Positions 1 through 11,043 of a stretch of DNA of 64,000 bases are shown here, in pieces. The stretch comes from Acholoe squamosa (Eukaryota; Annelida; Polychaeta; Phyllodocida; Polynoidae). Every line of letters starts with the position of its first letter. Within the stretch, counting starts at the first letter, position 1. A program made the position numbers and the translations under genes. The stretch is from contig OX439046.1 of the NCBI GenBank assembly GCA_949317995.1, forward strand, positions 75,702,786 to 75,766,785. Direction: 5' to 3'. Under the pieces are notes generated by a model, which searched no databases, was not told where the DNA came from, and saw only the letters and a list, made by a program, of their open reading frames with translations.

Positions 1-3000
1 CACTTCCCAAACAATATACCAGACTTACCAAACCCAGTCACCATATGGAGCAAGTATCCGGAGACCACAGGGCCAAATGCCGAGGCTGCCATGCAACCAG
101 CCCAGGTAGGTTTTTGTCTTATGTGTCCATTAGTAGCGTCATCAATCGTTCCATAGCCTTCTAGGCCCACATGGCAAATATGAGCAAGGCCATGGATCTG
201 TTTGGCAAGCTGTTCATTGTTATCAAGCCAAATGCCCCCACCACTGTATTGAACCATCTTAGCTCACTAGTCACTAAACCTCTTACAAAAGTCAGGGTAA
301 AAATACATCAATTACTAGCCATAGATTAACCTAACAAGCTAGTCTATTTTAGAAATTATGCCTACCAGTGTCCTATTAGCAACTCACCCCAAACAATAGA
401 CCCCCCGAAATTTTGTATAAAACCTTCCATTTTTCCAACCCAAAATTCCCAAAATTCACCGCGCCCCACACCCCACCTTTTTCTCTCACACTAAACCAAG
501 CCCCCCCCACTCAACCACCCAAGCCCCATTTCCCCCCCCCAAATCAAAATTCGTATGAGTCACTATTGCAGTAGAGTACATGTGCACTGGCAAAATCAAA
601 ACAAACCGTTTTGTCAGTATACCCGTAACCATAACAACGGGGGAATCACCCATTCTATTTATAGAACAGGTGTCCCCACGCTGTAATAGCGAATGCCCGG
701 CGAGTTTAGCCACGGCATCGTTCCCCGATCCAGGAGAGCATACCAGATAGAAGGCTCGGGCCCAAACGGCGGCAAGCATATGGGGATCTGCTAAAACCCA
801 AGAAGCCCGTGTCCCAACTATCTATATATGTTTAAACTCAACCTGGCTGAGAGGGCCACATACATAGTCTATGGTAGGTAAAATTTCGACTCACCATTCC
901 AACATGGCCGGCTTCGGTTCATGATGGAAACTACCATCCCACCTCACTAACTACCGGCCACCCCCACAATCATATAACTTAGGACCGTCCCAAGGTTATA
1001 CCCAAAAGTCAGTACCGTTTGGAAGATACCATCACACTTATGTGGGGATGGCAGGTAGCCCTCACACATACGCCGCAAAGACGCTTATGTGGGGATCGCC
1101 CCCCCCATCTAGCCTACCCTTCACCCCGCCCCCCCCACACTGAACCCCCCAGCCTCCGCAAGACGCCTAAAAACACAGTGAGCTAAACAACATCATAGCC
1201 ACAACTAAGCCTAACTAACACAATAGATTGGCCTACACTGATGTTCATCAATGTTGGCACCGGCTGCAACGTCTGGCCAGATCGATGTAATCAGGCAGAC
1301 AACTTTCGCGCCATACACGGCAGCCTGGCGCCATCTTGGTTTCGTTTTAATTACCGAAACTGACGGACGTCACGGCCGTCACCATGACTACCATCAGTCA
1401 TGTGACACCCGCACGTGGCATCCCGACAACAACAACAACATCAGCAAATGCTCACACTTTGACTTGTTCAGATCAAACTTACCTTAGTAGCCATTAATCA
1501 TTCCGCCAGGCGGAACGATCACCCACTGGATCTGCGTGATGCTGAAATGCAATCCAAAAGCGAATTAGACCAAAATAGTCCACGTCTTGAATATAAAAAT
1601 TGTCAAAAATTCAGATATCACCTTTTTTTTGTAAACCAAAATATACTCACAATCCGCCCGTCATGGTGATAACGACATGGAGGACCGTGCCGTTAGGCAG
1701 GACGATGTCGACCTCATAGACCTCCGTGGTTATGTAACATTATGACATCACACACCCCCCCCATTTCGGCCCAAAAATTTAAATTTCCCTTCAATCAGCA
1801 TCAACAGAGTTCTTTTTAGGATATTTGAGACAGGTAGGAGTCGACCTGAGCAGGTCATACCTATATTAATCCCCATAACATATCTGATTTTTTGCCATTA
1901 TGGCGCAGCGCCAGCTCGCTACTACCACCTGGTGGAATTTAGATAAAATAACCATAGCGTCCCTGGATACAGGACCCGCGCTAAGCCAAATAAATCAATT
2001 GAGCTCTGTACTTAGGTTTTGTACGTTGACAAAATGATATTGATCTCACGTCCTTTTTCTGTATTGACCATGGCCTGTCTGCAACCCATAACAGACAAAC
2101 TATAGGTCGATGAATTGTCTCCTCTTCCTGTTGTTTTCTCAACAGGCCTACCACCAACACAGCATCGTTTCCTTCAGTGCCAGAAGCCAAACCCAAGGAG
2201 AAAGGACCAGTACCATCAAGTCCAGAAACAACCAACACCAAAACAACATGGCAACTTATAACCCAATAGCTTCCTCGCCATGGAATTTTTCAGGCCACAA
2301 ATGACAATATCACCATAAGAAACATCAAAACCTATTTCCCAGCAGTATACACCCAAATTGACACTTCAAGAAACACAAATAGACACTTTTTCAAAACGAA
2401 TTTTCGTATAACCATATTTTAAATCCAAATCGCTGAGACACAATTGTGACGTTGATTTCTGATTTCTGATGAATTTTATGAGAGACACACCAAAAATACC
2501 CTTCTGTCTTGCCTCTCTAGGGGCTATAAAATTCATCACCTTTACCACTGTTTTTCAAGCTCAACTATAACATGTATTTATGAGTTTTAGTCAAATTAGT
2601 TACCCATAATCAACAGGTTGTATACATCCCATTTTTGTATATTTTCATGAAAAATTACCATGTTTCTAGTCAACAGTAACACTGAATACCACCTTGACTT
2701 ATACCTTATACCCGACTGTGTAGCAGACGCTACACAGCTTCAGTTATGAGCCTTGGTAATGTGGAGCCAAAGACTCATCACCCTTGTGTTGATTGTTGAC
2801 CCCACAATACCAAGAATCACCAAACTTGGTTTTCATCTGGATATATTTCATTGCGTATTAGTGTATAAATCCAACATGTTATCAAATCAGAAAAATTTTT
2901 CATTTTCCCACGATAACATACCGGTACATATATATTTTAAGCATTGTACATATCCCGGCATTTTAAACCTGTATATATACTTTAAGTCACTTGATCCACA

Positions 3001-3554
3001 CAAAAACTTTATTTTTGTAATTCCATAAAGGAACCTTTTTCACTGCATATAATGTCAAAACCCATCAGGTTTCTTCACAAACCCGGTATTTGTATCATAA
3101 TACCCATAATTGTCAATGGACTTGGCAAGGCCTCATCTTTTCTACTTATTTTTCTCCCTTTACACTCGTGCAGAGACGAGTAGGAATGTGGGGATTTGTC
3201 AATGGACCATTCTGGGTATTATTATTATTTTTCATATTTACTACATTCTTCGCCATATAAAGCCTAAGCTCTGCCCATGATCCACACTCAATAATCTCCT
3301 GTATTCCTCAATAGGAACCAGGATCCTTTAGTCATCACAAACACACTTCCTCTATTAGACTCTGTGACATAAGGTACAAGGATGTAATAACATTCCAACC
3401 CTATCTACTCAGTCCAACTGGAGGAAGTGGGATCCACCCGTGGTGCCATATTTGGAATGAGAGGATATTTCACAATCTCCTCTCAATCCTCATTAACATA
3501 ATCTACCCACAGGTGGCACTCTCTCCTTATGACATGTGTCACTATTCTATTGAG
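1..3554. other. Non-genic stretch with C-rich tracts
   Basis: I see no gene here. Open frames are short (under 100 codons), have no recognisable domain and no coding-like composition. C-rich tracts at about 500-540 and 1,098-1,150 would be G-rich on the minus strand. The rest is ordinary AT-rich intergenic or intronic sequence. Confidence 0.6.
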
Positions 3555-3559
3555 CCACA

Positions 3560-3860
3560 TGTACAGAACATTTCACAACACTGTGAGCTGCTCAGGCCCT
3601 CAGTATATAAGGTAGCTTGGGCAGCTCCCAGTTATCTATTCCAAGCTATCTATTCCAAGCTATCTATTCTAAGTTCATCTCTCCCAACTTACACCTTACA
3701 CCTATACCTAGAACCTACGACAGGTTGAGCTATAGGATCGGAGGCAGAGCTTAGATCTTGGCGAGTGTTATCATTGTTACCACCTTTATGAAACACTCAT
3801 GTTAGCTATGCAATAAAAGGATCAACTGAACTTCCTTGGATTCCATGTACATTCACTTCA
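3560..3860 (+). mobile_element. Candidate solo LTR (301 bp)
   Basis: The segment starts TGTACAG and ends ACTTCA (TG...CA ends). It is flanked by the 5-bp direct repeat CCACA (3,555-3,559 and 3,861-3,865), as expected of an LTR-retrotransposon target duplication. Inside lie a TATA box (TATATAAG near 3,604) and a poly(A) signal (AATAAA near 3,811), in the order seen in LTRs. A short triplication (CTATCTATTC) lies between them. No internal region or second LTR is visible, so a solo LTR fits best. The family (Gypsy, BEL or other) cannot be told. The direct repeat could be read as 9 bp (CCACATGTA), so the exact ends are uncertain. Confidence 0.42.
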
Positions 3861-3882
3861 CCACATGTAACCGTCCGTTGAC

Positions 3883-5414
3883 AAAGGGGTTCACCCTGGA
3901 CATCAGGCATTAGGGAGTTAACCCTGGACATCAGGCATTAAGGGGTTAATCCTGCACATCAGGCATTAAGGGGTTGACCCTGCACATCAGGCATTAAGGG
4001 GTTAATCCTGCACATCAGGTATTAAGAGTTTAACCCTGGACATCAGGCATTAAGGGATTAACCCTGGACATCAGGCATTAAGGGGTTAACCCTGGACATC
4101 AGGTATTAAGGGGTTGACCCTGCACATCAGGCATTAAGGGGTTAATCATGCACATCAGGCATTAAGGGGTTAACCCTGCACATCAGGCATTAGGGAGTTA
4201 ACCCTGGACATCAGGCATTAAGGGGTTAACCCTGGACATCAGGCATTAAGAGTTAACCCTGGACATCAGGCATTAGGGAGTTAACCCTGGACATCAGGCA
4301 TTAAGGGGTTAACCCTGGACATCAGGCATTAAGGGGTTCACCCTGGACATCAGGCATTAGGGAGTTAACCCTGCACATCAGGCATTAAGTGGTTAACCCT
4401 GGATATCAGGCATTAAGGGGTCAACCCTGCATATCAGGCATTAAGGGGTTAACCCTGGACATCAGGCATTAAGAGTTTAACCCTGGACATCAGGCATTAA
4501 GGGGTTAACCCTGGACATCAGGTATTAAGGGGTTAACCCTGGAAATCAGGCATTAGGGGGTTCACCCTGGACATCAGGCATTAAGGGGTTAACCCTGGAC
4601 ATCAGGCATTAAGGGGTTAACCCTGGACATCAGGCTTTAGGGGGTTAACCCTGGACATCAGGCATTAAGGGGTTAACCCTGGACATCAGGCATTAAGGGG
4701 TTAACCCTGGACATCAGGCATTAAAGGGTTAACCCTGGACATCAGGCATTAGGGGTTTAACCCTGGACATCAGGCATTAAAGGGTTACCCTGGACATCAG
4801 GCATTAAGGGGTTAACCCTGGACATCAGGCATTAAAGGGTTAACCCTGGACCTCAGGCATTAAGAGTTTAACCCTGCACATCAGGCATTAAGGGGTTAAC
4901 CCTGCACATCAGGCATTAGGGGTTAACCCTGGACATCAGGCATTAAAGGGTTACCCTGGACATCAGGCATTAAGGGGTTAACCATGGACATCAGGCATTA
5001 AGGGGTTAACCCTACACATCAGGCATTAAGAGTTTAACCCTGGATATCAGACATTAAGGGGTTAACCCTGGACATCAGGCATTAAGAGTTAACCCTGGAC
5101 ATCAGGCATTAAGGGGTTAACCCTGCACATCAGGCATTAAGGGGTTAACCCTAGACATTAGGCATTAAGGGGTTAACCCTGGACATCAGGCATTAAAAGG
5201 TTAACCCTGGACATCAGGCATTAAGGGGTTCACCCTGCACATCAGGCATTAAGGGGTTAACCCTGGACATCAGGCATGAAGAGGTTAACCCTGGACATCA
5301 GGTTTTAAGTAGTTTACCCTGGGCCCTAAGGGGTTAACCCTGGACACCAGGCATTAAGGGGTTAAACCTGGACATCAGGCTTTACGGGGTCAACCCTGGA
5401 CATCAGGTAGTAAG
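3883..5414. repeat. 28-bp minisatellite, about 55 units
   Basis: This is a head-to-tail array with a unit of about 28 bp, built as TTAAGGGG, then TTAACCCT, then GGACATCAGGCA. Common variants are GCACATCAGG for GGACATCAGG, TTAGGGAG or TTAAGAGT for TTAAGGGG, and 1-2 bp indels. Most units contain TAACCCT and some contain TTAGGG, both matching the animal telomere repeat. The unit is not a multiple of three and is not open in a continuous frame, so it is not coding. It begins about 20 bp after the candidate solo LTR. Confidence 0.97.
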
Positions 5415-5957
5415 GTCCTTCTTATTCTGAAATACAGTTGTACCTACCGTAGGTATGAACTTATGTGCCAAATGTGCATTGTACATGCTGTAGGTACAGG
5501 TGGTTCTACTGCCTACTTATATAGGGGTATTTTAGTGGTTAACCCTGAACATACCATTACACCCACCTGTAGGCGGCACACCTGTAGTACACCTGTTGTA
5601 GAGGGCCTCCAGGTGGGGCTCATTATGGGGCTTAAGTACCCTGGATGGCCACCTGGTGGCCAAACTATTCAGTTTGCATCTAGCATCAATTCCCCAAAGT
5701 CCCTAATGGTTAGATAATGGATGTTGATGCACATTCTTACACCTTTTTGTTAAATTAACAGTATTTTGCTGCTACTGTTTGTATTTGGCAGATTATTTAG
5801 GGAGTGTCCCCACTGCTCTGAGTGGTTTGCTGGGACACATTGCTTGTAAAGTGGAAGAGCATTAGCATTATTCACTTTGTGGTAAAAGTTCTCCAAACTC
5901 CAAGTGTGCACTGTAAGAAATAGCTATTGAATCTACCATGGATCCTTGTCAAACTGA
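5415..5957. other. Non-genic spacer
   Basis: This lies between the 28-bp array and a LINE relic. One 84-codon open frame (5,463-5,717) has no recognisable domain. I see nothing else. Confidence 0.55.
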
Positions 5958-6249
5958 ATATATCAATGGATCGTCCATCATGATGCAAATCTACCATGTC
6001 TGAGTAAAAAGAGACAACATCATCTAAGGTTTTTTGCTTATAAAAGAAAGGATGCAGGAGGGTATGTCAAGAATGTAACAAGACAGACTAGATTTAACAT
6101 GGCACCTGTATTAGAGTACGCTATCCCTAAATGTAGGTCCTTTGAATTTAGCCCAATTGTCTCGTCATCTCAAGCTTGGAATGCGTTATCTGCAGAACAT
6201 AGGTCTTTCTGGGAGGGGGTAGGGGGTAGGGGGGTAGGGGGGAGGGGTT
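5958..6249 (+). pseudogene. LINE reverse transcriptase C-terminal relic
   Basis: One plus-strand frame stays open from 5,958 to a stop at about 6,248. It reads like the C-terminal tail of a non-LTR retrotransposon reverse transcriptase. A basic KKRQHHLRFFAYKRK stretch corresponds to the RR..HLL..YK region of that family. It is followed by TRFNMAPVL, a P-K-C-R-SF stretch and SSSQAWNALSAEHRSF, matching the typical pattern of a Pro, an SF pair, then WN.L with a nearby R. No start codon, endonuclease or catalytic FADD-type motif is present upstream, so this is a 5'-truncated fragment. A G-rich tract interrupts the tail at 6,211. The family is recognised from memory of CR1/jockey-like tails; the clade is uncertain. 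Confidence 0.55.
6211..6247 (+). other. G-quadruplex-prone G tract
   Basis: Six G runs of 3-6 bases are separated by A or TA only (GGGAGGGGGTAGGGGGTAGG and onward). This satisfies the usual four-run G-quadruplex rule several times over. It sits at the 3' edge of the LINE relic. Confidence 0.85.
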
Positions 6250-9200
6250 AATGATTTCTAATGAGTCTTTGAAATGTCGCTGTTATGACAGATAAGTTGA
6301 GAAGTTATTAAGAAATGAGCGATATGGACCTGGATTGGCATGCAAGGTGTCACCAAAACATCATAAATGAAGGTGGCTCCTTGTGCATATTGGTCGGCAG
6401 CTTGTGTACCTATCAAATATTTTCCTAAGGATTGGTAGGAAGAAATGCTTGAAAACTTGTGTGTTGTCATTAATTTGATAATATACTGTATTGTGTTCCA
6501 AAAATGACCAATAAAGCTCAGAATTCTGTTCTGAAAAAAATCTTTGGCAACTTTGGAATGATGGATGCGCCGTTATTTCCACAGCATCTATTTAGCGTGC
6601 AGCTCACAGGTGTATTCTATATAAGATAGGTAAGGTAGGAATCACTACTGTGGTTTTATAATGGTGAAGTAATGAGGAGAAATGGACATTCCACCACCAT
6701 GTACAATCCCCACCTGTAGGTGTCCTTAGACAATGGGACCTTGCACCTAAATGTCACATAGCTATTGTGGACAAGGGGAGATGTCATATTTAGGTGCAGA
6801 TCAGGGCAGGGGACATGCTATATGGGATGTCCCCCTCTGTGCAACACATGCGTAGTCAGTGGGTGTTTAGTCTGAGCTGTTTAACAATGTAAGGGCACCA
6901 GGGGACTTTTATGTATCATGTGTATTGTTAAAATGAGGAGTCGCCACAATGCTGGAATGACAGCCTTATGTGTAACAATCTCTCACATAATGATTGATGG
7001 CAAATGATTTTATGGTAGTCTCTTTAGGTTTCCCTGATTTTTGAGAAAATCATATTGCTGAATTATCATTGCATTAGGGTCTTCTACCAAACCCTATTTT
7101 GTCATTTTATTTTCTGGTTCAGCTATGGGGTTGAAGCAGGAAGAGTCTAAATGTTCCTATACAGCTCTTGAATTTATTGCCCATGGCCTTGACCTTGAAT
7201 TCTGCCAGTTGCATTGGATTGAACAGTTTATTCAAAATTGATGCCCCAGGGAGTAACTGGCAGGTGCTTCATACCTGCATCATGCTGACCTAAATGGTTG
7301 ATACACTCAGGCACGATACACAGGTGAAGCTACAGCGAGTTACTCGCCTGTGTTTAACTGCTGTAGCATGAAGATATAGTCAGGACAATGCAGGCACAAT
7401 GCGGTACATAAATGGTTAATTTGAGCTGTTTAGTCTAAGGCAGCAACAGGTATCCTACTGCATGGATAGAGCATTCCGTTTACCTTGCCAGGAATCCCTA
7501 CTTTACATATCATACCACACAAAAATGGCGGTTGTCATTTGTCTGTGTGGTCCCGGCAAACAATGGTGGGTGTGGATGTGTACACCACAAGGAAACAATA
7601 AGCGCCGTGAGGTTTTTAGGGGAAACATTTCGGTCGTTAGCAGGGAAATAATGGACCTTGTGTGGAACATGCCATTATGACAAAATATGGTGACATTGAA
7701 ATGACCTTACGAAATACAAATATCGGCATTACTAAAATAATATTTTGGGTTATGTAGCGCCGGAAAGTTGGTACCTGTAATGGATCAAAATCTACAAGCA
7801 AATCATGCTTTCCAGCAAAAGCACTTCGATAACGCTGTTTCCTACAATGTCATCAAAGGTGCCATATCAGGCATGCCATTTTCCAAGAGATCAGAGCGGC
7901 CATGGCTCTGTACAGACATCATTTTGAATTCTCGTTATTATAGAGTTGGGCTTGAAATCACATCCTCCCATTCCTCCCTTGGTTGGTGATGGCACGGTAA
8001 CCTTTGCTCAGAGGTTTATTACACTAGAAACTGATATAGTCTATGACCCCTAAGATTTGAAACTGCCCAACAATCATAGCAGGTGACGATAGGTACTGGT
8101 ACACTACTATTGACTCTCATGTCTCCCACTACATGGGCTTTGGTCACAGAAATGCAGTACGTTGTGGAGACTTCTGGCTTATCAATATTGATAAAATCAG
8201 CATTCCCTTATAGAAAACTGGGTTCGGTCACATGTGCACAGCGTAACACAAAGGATAATAAAAAAAGCTTTCCCCCTGCAAACAGCAGGTTGTTAACATG
8301 ATGAAGAACTGAATTTTCATTGCATAAATATTTGGAATTTATTTGGACAGACCAGTGGATCTATAAAACCATCAGAAATATGTGTAAACTGGGGTCAGTG
8401 TTCTGAATGGTCAACCATTATTTCCTTACTCTGACATGAACGGCGCCCCATAGTGGTGTAAACGCATCCTGGTAGAAGCAGCAGGATAATAACTATCCAT
8501 GTTAGTAACTAATGGAGCTGTGACGTCACACCAGGTCTCACTTTACTCTATCTGTTATTTCTGTGCACGACCTGTCCACATACCAGCACAGACGGAGAAA
8601 GAGCTGCTTTGGATCATGTTGAAACATCCATAGAACATTGAGCAATCCCACTCACTCTGTCCATCTGTGCAAATTGTGCAATTCTGCTGGTGAAATCGTA
8701 CTGCTGGTAAGTCCTATTCAAAACTCCCATCTGAAAATAACAGAGCATTAGGAATTATCTATCGAATTGTCATTGAATCTCACTTGATAATGCCCAAAAC
8801 AAAAAACTTATCTAGGATCATGCAATCAATCAGGACTTCTATCATGTTTAATGTCATTGAATAAAAGCTAAAAATCAAGTCCCTATTTATACAGTGCAAC
8901 ATAAATTATTGTCAGACTAATACAATGAGTAACAAAGCAGGACATGACTTTTAAAATGATGACTTCACTCTTACAACATGATATAAAAACGTGTTCAGTG
9001 TCTGACCAAACTCGGTACAGTCGGGTCATATGTCATACACCAGAGGCTTTATAGAGTTTGTTGGAAATTTGTTGAAAAAAAGGAAATTTGTTGAAAAAAA
9101 GGAAAGAAAGATGTTTGGAATGAACCAGGTTGGCTTTTAGAAAGTTGCCTTTACAAAGGCAAGTTATTTATTTAAAGGTGAAACTACTCAATGTTTGTTT

Positions 9201-9366
9201 TAAAAATAATGCCTCACAACCTTTGTAGGTAAAGATACATGAGTCACGTGACGTCTGTGAGTACTGCACTGCCTGAGGGTGTTTCTATTGGGAGGGAGGA
9301 AGTGCTACAGAATGAAAAACATAAAAGGATAAATAAAAAGTTGGATAAAATGACCAGAGAGGTTTG
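6250..9366. other. Non-genic stretch
   Basis: No gene is recognisable. Short frames (about 70 codons at 7,462-7,680, 7,768-7,989 and 8,083-8,301) have no domain. A palindromic CRE site (TGACGTCA, 8,521-8,528) lies about 180 bp upstream of a good splice-donor match (CTG/GTAAGT, near 8,706). A roughly 20-bp direct duplication (GGAAATTTGTTGAAAAAA) occurs at 9,063-9,103. Confidence 0.5.
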
Positions 9367-9590
9367 AAAGAGAGACTCAGAGACAGAGAGATACAAAGTC
9401 AGAGAGAGAGAGAGACAGAGGGAGAGAGGGAGATACAGAAAAAGAGGGAGAGAGAAAATGAGAAAGAGAGGGGGATTAAGATAACCAAAGGGATGTTGAC
9501 AAATACACAGACAGATAAACAGACCGACATGGCGGCAGACATCAAGAGAAAGACACACAGAGACATAACAAAACGCTAATGACAGAATTC
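9367..9590. repeat. Purine-rich GA/GAGACA simple-sequence tract
   Basis: The plus strand is almost all A and G, dominated by AGAGA and GAGACAGA words. Open frames on both strands here are low-complexity artefacts. A similar purine tract lies beyond the other side of the Polinton (about 19,888-20,010). Confidence 0.85.
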
Positions 9591-9995
9591 AGATTCAGAA
9601 GAAGGGTCGATGACAAAGAAATAAAAAAAGTGAGAGATTGTCTTGGTTAATGACAGTTGGAGATTGCGAAATGGAGAAAAGGCAGTAGCTGCCAGAGGAA
9701 ATGGAGGTAGAGACAGAAACAGACTGACCGGCAGACATAATGGGAACATATTTCAATGACAAGTAAGGTAAATGATTCAAATGCAAGTTTATTCTTTCTT
9801 TTCATTACATCTTTTCTGAAAAAGTTGGTGCTGTGGAATATATAAATTTCGAGCAAAAGACTATATGGCCTGTATGGTGGAAACCTTTGATGAAGGCTAT
9901 TAGATCAGTATCATAAGCGTTCCCTGTTAGCATCAACAAAGCTCAAAAACGGGCGTCTAATTCCAGAAGTCACAGGAAAAGATCAATCCTTAAAA

Positions 9996-10825
9996 CAGTG
10001 GCGGATTTAGATGGAGGGCACATGGGTGCGCCCCCTCCTTTTTGTCTGTAGTTAACACTGTAGTATAGTATGTATCGGAACGGGACTATAGCTAATCTAA
10101 GGATATTACTCACTGTCGATGCAGCCAATCAGAGGCCTCCCTTTTGACAGGAAATTCAAATGTGGGGTCACGCGACCTAGACCCCCCGTGGTGTGGCGCC
10201 AAAATGGACCAATCAGCGCCCTCCCTTTGGCGGGAATTTCAAAAATGGTCACGTGACCTAAATCCCCTGTGGTGTGCCACCAAAATGGCGCCCTCTGATT
10301 GGCTGGCTGTTTAGGTCATGTGACCTCTATTATGCAAATAAGGTCATATGATCCTAATTGAATGGACCAATCAGAGGTCGTCATTTTGGTGGGAAATTTG
10401 AAAAATTTGGTGACGTGACTCTATTTTTTTTAAATTCTTTGCCAAAAAAAATGGAGACCTCTGATTGGTTGGTTGGCTGTCCACACGTCATACCGTCAGT
10501 CAGCTGTATGCAGCAAGCAAGCAAGTAGTTACATGACCTTATTAGCATAAAGAGGTGTGGTTTATTATGTAGATGAGGGTGTGACTATAGTGAGATATTT
10601 TTTATATAAATAAAAAAAGGCAAGGTGATAGCTTGCCAAGAAAAAAAAGAAAAAAAAAAGGAAAAAAAGGGAAATATTTTGGGAGGGGAGGGGAGGGGGG
10701 CCCTTGGGGTGGGGGGCACTTAGGGGAACCATTTGGTTTTGGGTGGGGCCTTGGCGGGTGGAGCCCCTTTTTTTTTTAGTAAACCCACCCCTTGGCTAGG
10801 GGCGGGTTTAGTAAAAATAAAATTT
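9996..10825 (+). repeat. Left terminal inverted repeat of the Polinton
   Basis: This matches the reverse complement of about 18,695-19,416. It contains five CCAAT/ATTGG boxes (10,125, 10,209, 10,298, 10,367 and 10,464). It also has GGTCACGTGACC (10,247) and relatives GGTCACGCGACC (10,166), GGTCATGTGACC (10,314) and a CATATG version (10,342). E2F-like sites include TTTGGCGGGAA (10,226) and GGCGCCAAA (10,195). Two direct modules of about 83 bp (from 10,125 and from 10,209) are followed by inverted ones. A roughly 100-bp G-rich block near 10,680-10,800 is absent from the right TIR. Confidence 0.9.
10680..10735 (+). other. G-quadruplex-prone tract in left TIR
   Basis: Many runs of 4-6 G occur close together (GGGAGGGGAGGGGAGGGGGG and onward). 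The tract belongs to the block present in the left but not the right TIR. Confidence 0.7.
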
Positions 10826-11043
10826 ACATTAGGTAGTTAAATATTAAATAGAAATACAATAGAACCCACATATGGAGTACTAGTACACATTTCACTTTTT
10901 ATTTGTTGTAATCTCATTTCATTTTTTTTTTACATACAAACTATCTTGGTGTCTTATCTGTACATGAATCGTGATTCATTGTGGATAGTCTTTGGTCAGT
11001 TCATATATGTTGTCCGCGGTGTCTGGGTTATATATGTTGTTTC

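Noticed and set aside
486-779. A 97-codon minus-strand frame near the window start
   Set aside because: No domain, and the C-terminal part is made by a C-rich tract read in reverse.
3883-5414. A true telomere
   Set aside because: TAACCCT appears once per 28-bp unit, not as tandem hexamers, and unique sequence lies on both sides.
9244-9579. Ser/Leu-rich and Arg/Glu-rich frames over the purine tract
   Set aside because: They are simple-sequence artefacts of GA repeats.
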